Source: Cylindrotheca closterium (Eukaryota > Bacillariophyta > Bacillariophyceae > Bacillariales > Bacillariaceae). Taken from it: a stretch of 53,374 nt of DNA. Position numbers and translations under genes: made by a program. The DNA lies in assembly GCA_933822405.4 (NCBI GenBank), contig CAKOGP040000569.1, positions 1-53,374 of the forward strand, read 5' to 3'. Shown piece by piece: positions 10,182 through 19,908 of this stretch; the stretch's first letter is position 1, and the number at the start of each line of letters is the position of its first letter. Below the pieces are notes generated by a model. It did not search any database and was not told the DNA's origin. It worked only from the letters and a program-made list of their open reading frames with translations.

Positions 10182-11454
10182 TGCGTAGAGTTTGCTGGTT
10201 CTTTGGTTGGCTTGTTCGTTGGCCTTTTGGTTGATTTGTTTGTTGGTTTGGTGATTTTTTGATTGTGTTTGCCTTCCGAGGTTACCGGTACATGTGAAAT
10301 GTATGAAAATGTGTTTTCAACTATTCACACCAAAAAAAAAACAAATTGAGAGGGACACATTTGTTCTTCGCAGAGGCCACGCTAGAACCAGCTCACAAGC
10401 CTCACCTGGCATCACTTAGGGCGAACCACACCAAAATGGGAATTTGACACGTTGTCGTTAAGTGTTTATTGATACGGTCACTACCTTCTCTATCATTTCG
10501 TCGTATGCCGTCTGCATCTGCACAATATATGGTACTTCATTCCACGAAACATGGCATATTCTGATTGGCATACACGCACAGGACAAAGAATCCAGTTCGA
10601 ATTGGTTCGCAAGAACGAGTTTCTTGCCCAGATGTTTTATTGTGTAAAAGGGAAAAAGTTATGTCCCATCATCAGAAGACGAGCTAATTACTCTGTGCAG
10701 CTGTACAGTATGACTTTCTTTTGGAATGGATGTTATATAATGTTTCTCCAAAATCCATGATACATACAGTAGTGTACCTATATAGCAGATGAAGAAAATC
10801 ATACTTATCGATTCCAATGGTGTCGACTTCTGATTCGTAATGCTATCACTCTTGGAATTATCGACAAATAATCCGATCCAAAGAGGGTACGGTACAGTTC
10901 CAGGTACCACAGTAAAGATCTCGAACACGTTGTCCACACTCGCCACAGTACAATGATACAGCACTTGTACACGGTACGGTACGGTGCCGTACGCAGTATT
11001 GCGTGTTTCAGTACCATGGGTACTTTATGGTTGTCTATTGGAACGGATGATGCGGGTTCCACGAAATCCAATAATGTGTGGGTGCTGTGGGTTCTACTCC
11101 ACCATTCTCCATTCGCCATTCTCCATCTCTCTACCCGGTACATTTGAACATGTGAGGTGGCGCCCAACACTAAAGGGAATTCCCACTTCCCAGTACTCCT
11201 ACAGTACTGTACCGCGTTGTATTCGGAAGATCCTCATCAGATGCTTATTGCACCTACAGTACCTATCGGTATGGGGGGTGTCATTCGTTGGTAGTTGGAT
11301 AATATGATTGACAAACAGGTTCATCCAAGTAGTGAAACCAAATAGAACTATAGTAGCATTATGCTGGATTTAGCTGTAGGACTGTAGATCGTGCAACACA
11401 TCTATCACACATACGGTAAAAATGTAGCATTAACTACTCCCGATCAGTACTTCT
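10182..11454. other. Intergenic region, no gene recognised
   Basis: Contains the upstream part of tandem unit 2 to about 10760. After that there are several near-palindromic gtaccg/cggtac phrases (for example around 10885-10990 and 11200-11220). TACCGGTA occurs at 10283. Open frames here overlap each other on both strands and lack protein-like composition. Confidence 0.4.
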
Positions 11455-12660
11455 TCACACATCCGCCGAAGCTGCTGGTATTCCCATCTTGGCTTCATAC
11501 ACCAAGATACTATCCGTAATCTCCTTGATACGATTGTCCATAAAGGCAATGGATTGAACATTGCCTGGAGTGTGCTTGCTGACCAAGGGTAGCTTTTTCA
11601 AGTTCAAGTCAAATCGTTCCTTTTTCAAGCTTTCAACGGTGGTGGCCAGATTGGCATAGGACAACTTGTCTGCACATGCATTGGCAGCGTGAAGCAGCAT
11701 GGTTTCCAATGCACTACTACTAGCAGTGCTGCTATGGCCATTCTTGCCATTTGTACTAGAAGTAGTACTAGTTCGTCTCTTGCCGCCACCGCCATAATAC
11801 GAATGGAAATTGCTTCCACCGCCACCACCACCCCCGACAACCTTGCCCAAGGTACTTCTTCTGGATGGGCTTGATGCTAGATCCACTACTGTCTCCCCAA
11901 TGGAGCGTTTGCGAGAGGAATTGTTGTGACTCCCGGAAATCGCCGCTACAGCCGCCAATCCTTCCGCAGTGGCAGATGCGGCGGCTAGATTGGCCAATTC
12001 GTCCGTACAAATCACTTCTCTGGGATGCAAAGCATTCACCAGAAGCTTGCGATAGTCCTTTTCCTTTTGGACAATGTACTGTTTGTCGGGCTCTACAAGA
12101 GGCCAGCGCTCTCGCAACATTTCCATCAGCTCATCGTTCGAACGATTGTTCTGATTCGGTTTGGCTTCTGGCTGACGACGCTTGATTTCCTGAACAATGA
12201 TGTTCTTGTTGGGTTGAAAGACTTGCTTGTATCCCTTCTTTTTGAAAAAGAAGTAACTGTAAGGATGAGTTCGCTTCACATTAAAGTCAGGAAGCACTTC
12301 TGTAGCTCCTAACATGAGATACGAAATCTGCTTTTCCTCGTCCAGTTCCTCCAGAGCCTCTTGAAACGAGTTTGGAGGGGCCGGGGTTTGTTTGGTAAAG
12401 GATTCTCTTGGGAGTTTCTTCAGCGTGCTTGGAGCACGCGTAAGGGCGGTATCATTGATTGAATTACTATTATTGGAAGGTGCTCGAGGAGTGGTAGTAG
12501 TTACTGGAACTGCCACAGCTGCTGGAGCTGCAGTAGCTGCAGTTGATGCGGATGATGCAGAAGTACTGCTACCCTTTTTGGCAGAAGGTTTCGCACCCAC
12601 CACAGTCGTGCCCGAACTTGAACTCGTGCTTATTTTGCTGTTGCTGTTGCTGCCACTCAT
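11455..12660 (-). CDS. Conserved protein of unknown function, complete copy
   Basis: The 401-residue product is the full version of the protein truncated at 3-773. The ATG at 12660 (MSGSNSNSKIS) is preferred over one at 12732, because the extra 24 codons look like leader sequence. Order along the protein: a Ser/Thr/Ala/Pro low-complexity region (residues 1-90), an acidic helix (SFQEALEELDEEKQISYL), a conserved block LMLGATEVLPDFNVKRTHPY running into SYFFFKKKGYKQVF, then MLRERWPLVEPDKQYIVQKE, a Gly-rich linker, and a conserved C-terminus. I recognise no domain. The similarity to the left copy stops within about ten bases after the stop codon. It is divergent from the gene at 13277. Confidence 0.8.
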   Translation of the reverse strand: MSGSNSNSKISTSSSSGTTVVGAKPSAKKGSSTSASSASTAATAAPAAVAVPVTTTTPRAPSNNSNSINDTALTRAPSTLKKLPRESFTKQTPAPPNSFQEALEELDEEKQISYLMLGATEVLPDFNVKRTHPYSYFFFKKKGYKQVFQPNKNIIVQEIKRRQPEAKPNQNNRSNDELMEMLRERWPLVEPDKQYIVQKEKDYRKLLVNALHPREVICTDELANLAAASATAEGLAAVAAISGSHNNSSRKRSIGETVVDLASSPSRRSTLGKVVGGGGGGGSNFHSYYGGGGKRRTSTTSSTNGKNGHSSTASSSALETMLLHAANACADKLSYANLATTVESLKKERFDLNLKKLPLVSKHTPGNVQSIAFMDNRIKEITDSILVYEAKMGIPAASADV

Positions 12661-13276
12661 TATATCAATAATGGTACTCTGTACGTGTATTGCCTGTTTC
12701 TTGACTGGAAAGAGACAGAGCGTCAACAGCAAAAGAGAGTGTTAGAAGATGGTTTCTATGAAAGGATGCAATAATAATTGAAGCGTCAATGATGATAGAC
12801 TCACGGGAATAATGAGGCGGGTAACAACACGTCCGGGGGGAGATGTTGGGTTTTGCTATTTCGATGCCATGCGTTTGATGCAGACACGAGAGCTTTTGGA
12901 AAAGACCCTGAAAGACCAAACAAGGTCAGCCAGCGAGCCAGCCCAGTCCATTTGTTTCGCGTCGCGCAGCGCAGCAGCTTCTCCAATGACAGTGGACTTG
13001 CTGGACCCAGATGCATTGATACAATCTTGGTATTGCATTCTCTCCTGTCGTCCACAAAATAATTGTCGAGCTCGACAATATTCGTCGACCGGTAGCCAAA
13101 AATAACTATGGTGAACCGATATCGGCGAAAAAACCTGAGATCCAGCAGCTGGAATGCGGTTTTGAAGGTAACTCAATGACGATACTGGCTTGAAAATCAT
13201 CCATCAGCAGCATCGGTTGACTATCAAAAGGGGCATCAGCGGGCCGCCACACGCCAAGAAGATAACAGCAAGCATC
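12661..13276. other. Divergent intergenic region
   Basis: This 616 bp stretch separates two divergent genes and so must hold both 5' regions. No protein-like frame or repeat stands out. A short near-palindrome, attgtcgagctcgacaat at 13061-13078, is perfectly self-complementary. Confidence 0.45.
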
Positions 13277-14393
13277 ATGAAACGAATGGATTCCTTTTCG
13301 GCGTCAGTGATATTGTTGTTGGCTTGCGTTTTGAAAGTGGGATGTGAGACAAATGCCCAGCCAGCAAAGAATAACTCGACAATACCATCTGAAACAATAA
13401 ATACTATGCTACAAAGATCGATGCGAGATAGCTACCGCCGACCCGATCTTCCTATATTTGGGGAAGAAGACATCAAAACAAGAATAAGTAATCATAATAC
13501 TCGCAATCGCACAAGAGACGATGATGTCATCCGGCACGACCACCAAGTACCGATACAGACCGCTACAAAAAAGTCATCATCCAAGAAATCATCAAGCTCA
13601 GCCACTTCTTCGAGCAGGAGTTCCAAGAAAAGCAGCAAAAGAGAAGGTAAGTTTTACCGGCATTCAAGAGTACCCTGTAATGGAATCAATATGCATTCTG
13701 AATAATTGTCATTTTTCTGTTTCATCAGGAACCATCCTGTTCCCCACCCATCGACCGACGAGCCTTCCGACGACGACCCAGCCAACAATGACACCAGCAA
13801 CCGCACTGCCGACATCGTCATCCGTACCTACCACGTCGTCAATGCCTACTATTTCGCCATCGGAAATACACTCGCCCACGGATCAACCTACTCGTGTTAT
13901 TCCAACAAGAGATCCCACCCCTGGACCCACTCCACGGGGCACGACTAGTGCACCAACGGCCGAACCTCCTGGCTTTCCAATTGAAGCGTCAACCTATTCG
14001 TTGAATTTCTTTTTTGATAACACGTCAGGAAACATTGAGACTACCGATGAGGACTTTGTGCAATTAGGAGAGGTGACTCAGTTATATTTTGATGACTACT
14101 TTGACAGAAAGTATGGGTCTACCTTTATCATCTCTTTCAAAGAAGCGCTCACTCAAGTGGTTGGGTTCTCAGCGCTTTCCTTGCCGATTGAAACTTTCTT
14201 CTTTACAACCGTTATCTTTTCCGAAACCTCCATCTTCTATCCGCCTTTATCGGAAGTAGAGCGGGAAATTGAAAAGGCCTTTATTACATTTGGGAGCAAC
14301 TTTGAGTATCTAATGGCGGTAAGGGGACTTCCTACATCGAATGCATTCCAGACTGTTTCGAGTGTGAGTTGGGTAGGCTTTGGAGGTGGCTAA
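13277..14393 (+). CDS. Secreted or surface protein with PT-rich linker, two exons
   Basis: Exons are 13277-13646 and 13729-14393, with an 82 bp intron (GTAAGT...TTCATCAG) in phase 1; joined they give 344 residues reading KRE|GTILFPTHRPT. The ATG at 13277 is chosen because MKRMDSFSASVILLLACVLK is a signal peptide; an upstream in-frame ATG at 13190 would bury it. Next come a Ser/Lys-rich stretch (about residues 95-125) and a linker of about 70 residues with PT/TP repeats (HSPTDQPTRVIPTRDPTPGP). The C-terminal domain of about 145 residues has no Cys and is rich in Phe, Tyr and acidic residues; I do not recognise it. The same PT-type linker occurs in the WSC protein at 23785-27225, so both may be extracellular, O-glycosylated surface proteins. 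That is inference. Confidence 0.8.
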
Positions 14394-14698
14394 GGAGAAA
14401 TGACTACTTTTACGACCGTTTACTTATCATGAGGTGTTCAGAGAGGAAGAAGTTATTTACTGCATCCAGATGAGATGGACAGTTAGCCCGATGTTGCGGC
14501 TACTCTATTCTTTATTTTGGCCTGAATTCAACCGGTGTCCGTGAAGACTTCAGGATGTCGGACATATAGAAAACCAAAAAAACGAATGCGAACACCAAAA
14601 GGCCATTCTTTTGAAGTCACTTTTCCCGCAATCCTCAAATCTTCCACACAATTTACAGAATTCAACAACACAAACACACAGAAACAAGCATACTTACC
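14394..14698. other. Short intergenic region
   Basis: Three prime end of the PT-rich protein gene and the leader of the kinase gene. The 60 bases before 14699 are CA-rich (caacaacacaaacacacagaaac), like leaders elsewhere in the window. Nothing else is seen. Confidence 0.4.
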
Positions 14699-15968
14699 AT
14701 GGCCGGGATTTGTACTTCTGCTGAATGGCCACAGGCGGTCCGTAACATATACGAGCCTGTTGGATACTTGGGAAAAGGCGGATTTGCTTGCGTCTTGCTG
14801 GGAAAATCAAAGAAACCAGTCAAAGGCCAAGAGGAATCATATGTCGCCATAAAAATTGTCGATGGCACCGAAGATGATTGGGCTTATTCGCATCGCGAAG
14901 CAGATATTCTTCGACAGTTGAATCATCCAAACATTATGAGAGTCGTCAACAGTTGGGAACCGACCGAGTATGAGCCGGGTGCGATGGCACTCAGCTATGC
15001 CAAAGGCCCAACAATCCAAGCATTGCTATCACATGGTGGTGCCCTCTCTACCTTATTTGTCCGAATTGTGACGGCGCAAATTGTCGATGCACTTTCATAT
15101 ATGCACAGCCATGCAGTAGTCCATCGAGACATTAAACCTGAGAGTGAGTTGTCTCCTGCATTGTATTTTTATCTGCAAAAAAATCCCAACTTCTTGAAGC
15201 AATCTCATCCCTCCTTACTCTTGCTACACAGATATAATAGTAACTGGGGCGGATCTCAAGGATGATTCTATATGGGACAGTGTCGATAATCTGGACGATC
15301 AAGATTGGCCAACACTACGAAACAAATGGAAACCCACTTTGATTGATTTTGGTTTTGCCCGTGCCTTGACACCTAAGGATGTCTCCACTAAAAAGTTTGA
15401 ACGTCAAGATGATTGCATGGGCAATACGTTTCGACGCCAAATGAGTGCTGTTGGAACTGAAGACTTTGTCGCACCTGAAATCATGCAAGATATTCATCAA
15501 GAAGAACATAAGGATCCCCGAGTCGTTACTGATACCATTTCGCACAACGTGGCTGACTATTCCGTGTTGGTGGATGCCTACAGTATGGGATGCAACATTC
15601 GGTACATGATGACGGGATGTCCACCACACACCTGTGTCAAAGATGCCATTGCGCGACAAAACAGTATGTTGAGCAAATTTATAGGTTCCGTTTTCGGTCG
15701 CAAGCGCAAATCAGGAAAAGAGGACGAAACGAAACGAAAAGTAGCGTACCGTCTTGAAGAAAATCTTTCAACTATCGTCCGGGAACTGATGACAAGTATG
15801 ATGGATCAAGACGAAACAAAACGAACGTCCGTTCGAATGGCAAGACGGCATCCGTGGCTTGCTGAAGTCTTGCCTGAAACAACGGACGGAGATGGAAATA
15901 TTGAATACTTGCATCTGGTTATGGGTTCTGCCACACAAGCAGGAGAAACAAAAGTAGAGCAGCAGTAG
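14699..15968 (+). CDS. Ser/Thr protein kinase, two exons
   Basis: Exons are 14699-15143 and 15232-15968. The 88 bp intron splits the Asn codon of the catalytic loop (HRDIKPE|N), phase 1. The joined product is 393 residues. Kinase motifs: GKGGFACV glycine loop at 25-32, VAIK with Lys52, HRDIKPEN at 142-149, DFG at 187-189 and APE at 229-231, so all catalytic residues are present. The spacing between HRD and DFG is about 43 residues, roughly twenty more than usual, because of an acidic insert (DLKDDSIWDSVDNLDDQDW). A second insert precedes the GTEDF activation segment. The domain ends near residue 370 (RHPWLAEVL) and a short tail follows. There is no membrane segment or targeting signal. The group resembles the AGC/CAMK side, but no subfamily can be assigned with confidence. 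Confidence 0.9.
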
Positions 15969-16890
15969 GATTATTCAGCCAGCCCAACATGCTTGTTGGC
16001 TTCATGTACACTAGTAATGTAAAAGTAATACTTCGATGATTAAAAGCTACATCATCTTGGAATGTGTACAAGAAAAATGGGTACTAGTACATTATATGTG
16101 GAATATTACGAAAGTAACATAACTACGGTACCGTTGCTCTGTAAGAATATCCAGTACCTGTGACAAATGGGGAAGTGAGATGTAAACTTCCAACCCCAAA
16201 GATACTTCATGTATTTAGGGGAGACCCATCTTGCCACGGGGAGTCCATAGCTTAGTGGCACATCTCTACATTTTGTACATTGCTCAAAATACATATATGA
16301 ATTTCGAGTCATCTGCGTCAAACGCACTGTTACTTATACCTTTTTGGCAGTATTTTTTACGGTACCGTTGCTCGCTTTGTAACATGCCACGCAACATTTT
16401 CAAACAGAAATGTTACTCTTTGCCATAAATATTCGTGTCGTACCATCTACACACAGATCTGGCCAGCACTGCGCATGGATCAATAGCCTTGGAAACCAAG
16501 CACGTGGTCATGGGTGGATGGCTCCAGAAAACCTACCACTTGGATTCCTGCAGAATGTGATGATCCAAAGATGCCAGCAGATGCAATTGATCTGGAAGCA
16601 TCCATTTGAAACTGACGACCTGTTACATTTCACTTGACTGGCCATCTCTGTGAGATTAATAACACCAGGAGAGCACCTGAAACACATATTCTTCCCCATT
16701 TCCACAAGCAACCACCTGAATGTTGGAAACAGAGAAGTAGCTTTGGAAGGAGACAATATTGAGGAGATCCTTCAAATTATATCCACACCAAATGGGATTG
16801 GAGAGTTACAGAAGAGACATTGCCAGTATGGTCCTGGATAGGTGTCTGTCTTGATCCAAACAAACACTGGAACATGACACGGACCCAGAC
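15969..16890. other. Intergenic region, no gene recognised
   Basis: A direct repeat ACGGTACCGTTGCTC occurs at about 16125 and about 16361. From about 16440 the base composition and reading style change and match the transposon-like stretch that follows. No clear gene is present. Confidence 0.4.
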
Positions 16891-17541
16891 ATGGAGGTTG
16901 ACAATGAGATGGGAAAGCTTCCATCCCACTTTCCTGAGGTGTACCCAAATAGCTCTTGGTTTCTCTATGACTTGAATGAAGACGGACAGATTTGTCAGAA
17001 AACTGACGGATCCAAGGACAATCAATGGAATGTGCCTCAAGATATTGAGGACTGGCATCCTGACCCTCCAAATCATTATGGACAAGAAACAGCATCAAGT
17101 ACAGCAGCTTGGGAGGCAGTGGGCTTGGCCTTTCTATCCAATACCCAGATTGAGATTGCAGTCAACAAAGTGTGGAATGACCACATTCATGCTCTGGATG
17201 ACATTGGACCTGATGGAGGGAAGAAAGCATCCCAAAAGCCATACAAAGGGAAATGGAAATGGCTAAAAGATAAGGACTACCAACTGCGAAAAATTAAGGA
17301 GCTTCCTTCCTATCTAAAAGATGCCAATGATGAGCTAGAACAATTGCAAAAAGACAGAGAGATCAGAAGCCCAGCAAAGAGGACAAGACTGGAAGATGAG
17401 CCTTTTCCTACTGGCTCACCTACTAGCAAACGGAGCAAAAAAGACACAGCAGGAATGGAATCCTTGGCAACCTCTGGAGGTGGGTATATGAATGTCAATG
17501 AGTTTACCAGAAACTGCAACAACAGAAACTTTCAGAAATGA
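16891..17541 (+). CDS. Hypothetical protein next to a transposase relic
   Basis: The 216-residue frame has sensible composition: a Trp-rich N-terminal half (WFLYDLNEDGQ, DWHPDPPNHYG, WKWLKDKDYQLRK), a charged helical stretch (YLKDANDELEQLQKDRE) and a basic segment PAKRTRLED ... SKRSKK like a nuclear signal. I recognise no family. It ends 30 bp from a decayed transposase fragment on the opposite strand, so it may be the second gene of that element rather than a host gene. The frame opens only at about 16858, and no better upstream start is visible. Confidence 0.4.
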   Translation: MEVDNEMGKLPSHFPEVYPNSSWFLYDLNEDGQICQKTDGSKDNQWNVPQDIEDWHPDPPNHYGQETASSTAAWEAVGLAFLSNTQIEIAVNKVWNDHIHALDDIGPDGGKKASQKPYKGKWKWLKDKDYQLRKIKELPSYLKDANDELEQLQKDREIRSPAKRTRLEDEPFPTGSPTSKRSKKDTAGMESLATSGGGYMNVNEFTRNCNNRNFQK

Positions 17542-17570
17542 GACTCAACATTAGATAAACGCATTTAGTT

Positions 17571-18110
17571 CTAGATATGGGACAGTTTCAGGTAGGAGAT
17601 ATCTTGCTTGTTGGACGGATTCCTCATGCTGCATAGTACCATGTGCAGTGTCTCTGCTGGGGTTCCCCAATCAATTTTGCAGAGATTAACACCAAAGCAG
17701 ACAGGATCAAAGGCATTATTCACAATGCTATGGCTTATACTGGTAAAGTATTCAGCAGTGTGTCCATCCAATGTGGGATCTACCTTGTCAGGGTCAAACA
17801 GGATCCAAGATTGCTTTTCCTTGGGGTTTTCAAGATCCTCAGATGCACAATTGCAATGCCGACAGTGGGACTTCATGCCATGGGTTCAGCTACCACCAGC
17901 CTCACCACAAAGCTTGTCATGCATGGCTGTGTCACCAATGACAAAGGCAACAGAGAATTTCATGTTGACCTCAAATTCTTCTCCATTGTACTTAAGCTTC
18001 CAACCTCCATCAGACCTATCTTGGTGCCATTGCTGCTTGTAACCTTTCGGCAAATACGCATCCCTATCGTCAACACGTGTATCCCTTTCAGTTGGTCGGA
18101 GCTACATTAG
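17571..18110 (-). pseudogene. Decayed DNA-transposon transposase fragment
   Basis: Read on the minus strand from about 18110, the frame gives VNMKFSVAFVIGDTAMHDKL, CGEAGGS, an in-frame TGA at 17886-17888, then THGMKSHCRHCNCASEDLEN and, later, NAFDPVCFGVNL and WGTPAETLHMVLCSMRN. The order (IGD..-HD-LCG, a CRxCxC Cys cluster, a spacer of about 40-70 residues, then a ATPAE-LH motif) is one I associate with a family of large transposases common in diatom and some fungal genomes. The N-terminal and C-terminal parts, including the catalytic region, are not found nearby. With an internal stop and no ends, this is a relic. Terminal repeats were not found. Confidence 0.6.
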
Positions 18111-18575
18111 AGACTGGATACAGCAAGGTCGGCGATTGGCAAGACACGATCAAGGGAACGGGCAAAATTTGGTTCTGTCCCACCGACCACCGAATTCACC
18201 GGCAAATTAATGCTGCACTGCCACCGCCTAATTCACAAAGATTTGGGCATGCTGACCATGGAATATGTCGGTACTGCGGTCAGGGGAACCTGCAGCTGCA
18301 CTTCTCGTCAAGGAACATGATCATTTGGAATTCATGGATGGATGAAAGTGCAAGGTCGTGCACGGCCAGAATTTGAATCGTCATTATACTGAAACAATCA
18401 CTATAACCCATAAGAGGTATTGTGCGTAGCTACTTTAAAAAAATAATGTCCTATATGATTAGTTTGATAATTTAGTTGGTTCTTACTATCATCTACTTCC
18501 ATTCATTAGTTCATTCATTCCCCAAACCCACAGGGCTTCTATTCCTTCATCATCCATTCGCAGTTATTTACTTAC
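18111..18575. other. Intergenic region, possibly edge of the transposon relic
   Basis: No gene is supported. An open frame at 18077-18376 on the plus strand overlaps the relic and has mixed composition. From 18420 the sequence is AT-rich with repeated TTCATT/TTACT words and is likely the 3' end of the next gene. Confidence 0.35.
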
Positions 18576-18719
18576 TTACTTCAGTGTTGCAGACGACCAT
18601 GCATCTTTGACGTCATCCACAATGTTGTCGACATTAAAGGTCGGTGATGCATAATGACACTTTAATTTGCGATGATGATTCAAATGATCTTCCGTTGAAA
18701 CAAACCACCTAGTCCAAGA

Positions 18720-18753
<34 letters not shown>

Positions 18754-19427
18754 GAAGTAGTAGTAGACGCCACTAAGTACTTTTGTTCCAATTTTGGAGT
18801 GTGTACCAACAAATTCAATACAGAAATCACCAAGGTGGCCATGGACACATTGTGTCGATGAATTTTTGGAGTGAAAAATGGCGGCCAAAGGGCAAGGGTC
18901 ACCACAAAGGGCAATAGATAGGCCAAGATGTATTCGACTGGTTCTACCGCATTGGCCGCCGAAGGTGGGACGTAGGAATTGAATCGATGATGAAATTTGT
19001 GATACTTGTACCATTTGGGTGACAAGTGAAAGGCCTTGTGGACATGATAGTACCCAACGGCATGACCTCCCAAGATCCAAACCACCTCGACCAAGTTGCG
19101 GATCATTGCATTATTGTCATGATAATAATGGTAATCATCGTTGCGAGTCATGAAGGTCCCCACAACGGAATAGAGTGGAATGGCCAATGCGTATTGATTA
19201 AAGATGTTCCAAAACAAGGCCTTGGCATACAATTCACGTCCATTGGGTTGCTTGTTCCACAGTAGCTGAAGGGTAGGAAGTGACCAAACTTCCAATACGA
19301 CTGTGAGGATCAAGGTGTAAAAGACAATCGTATGGATTGACGCATTCAACGATACGTAATCTTCTGATTGTTGAAGTTCCCGTAGATTTTGGTAGCCTTT
19401 TGAGAAATATTCGAGTATCGTTGACAT
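18576..19427 (-). CDS. Fatty acid hydroxylase / sterol desaturase superfamily membrane protein
   Basis: The 283-residue product starts at the ATG at 19427 (MSTILEYFSKGYQ); an upstream ATG at 19685 would add 86 residues of non-conserved character. The di-iron His clusters of the superfamily are visible: HKAFH at 130-134, HKFHH at 143-147 and HLNHH at 248-252, with a further HRH at 190-192. Membrane segments lie near residues 31-50, 70-90, 112-128, 166-184 and 196-210. Such enzymes act in the ER on sterols or fatty acyl chains using O2; the exact substrate cannot be told. A run of eleven Asn (about 226-236), coded by a GTT/AAC microsatellite, lies between the third cluster and the last membrane segment. 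It shares its upstream region with Rab GDI. Confidence 0.88.
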
Positions 19428-19908
19428 GTTGAATGTGTATGTGTTGCTATACAGTGAGTCAGTCGGTCTTGTTGCTGGTGTCGATTGCTGGGATGTACGT
19501 GAACAATTTATAATAGAATAATAGGAACGATGAGTCACGAAAGAAATCTCAAGAAATACCGCGGGGTTTGTTATAATACTGCTGATTGATTGTGTAATCC
19601 ATTCGAATCGCATATCGTATCGACTATTAGACTCGAATGGTTCCAAAGCGATGACCTCTTCGATTACATCCGTTGGGTCTTGCATCAGTCCACGTCCAGC
19701 TTATGCCGGCTTGCGTGCAAAGATGTACACCTCCAGTAAACTACCTACCACAGACGAGCCTGCATGCGACAAATTCGAATCAAGCCCATGCATTTCGATC
19801 CGGTGACTCGTCGGGCATGTGTCTCTCCTGCGTAGATCGATCCTGGAAAATGACAACAACACTTGACAATTGTTTAGTGTCTCGTTTGACGATCAAAAAT
19901 ACATCAAA
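19428..19908. other. Shared upstream region of two divergent genes
   Basis: The 481 bp between the hydroxylase-family gene and the Rab GDI gene hold both 5' regions. An open frame continues upstream of the hydroxylase start but shows no conserved features. No motif was identified. Confidence 0.4.

Larger units (their letters stand above)
7440..10760. repeat. Diverged direct tandem duplication, two units of roughly 1.2-1.3 kb
   Basis: Unit 1 is about 7440-8640 and unit 2 about 9410-10760. Shared phrases occur in the same order on both sides of the genes: a segment with gtagc(t)aaa(g)aaatagcaaaa, one with gttcgctt(t)cctgataa, one with tctgatcagctt, the coding sequences, and beyond their starts tctgattggcat/tattc followed by ggacaaagaatc. 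I judge nucleotide identity to be near 70%. About 770 bp of unrelated sequence separates the units and is rich in GGTACC and ACCGGT. Confidence 0.65.

Noticed and set aside
18077..18376. Plus-strand open frame of 99 codons
   Set aside because: It overlaps the transposase relic on the other strand and has no protein-like pattern.
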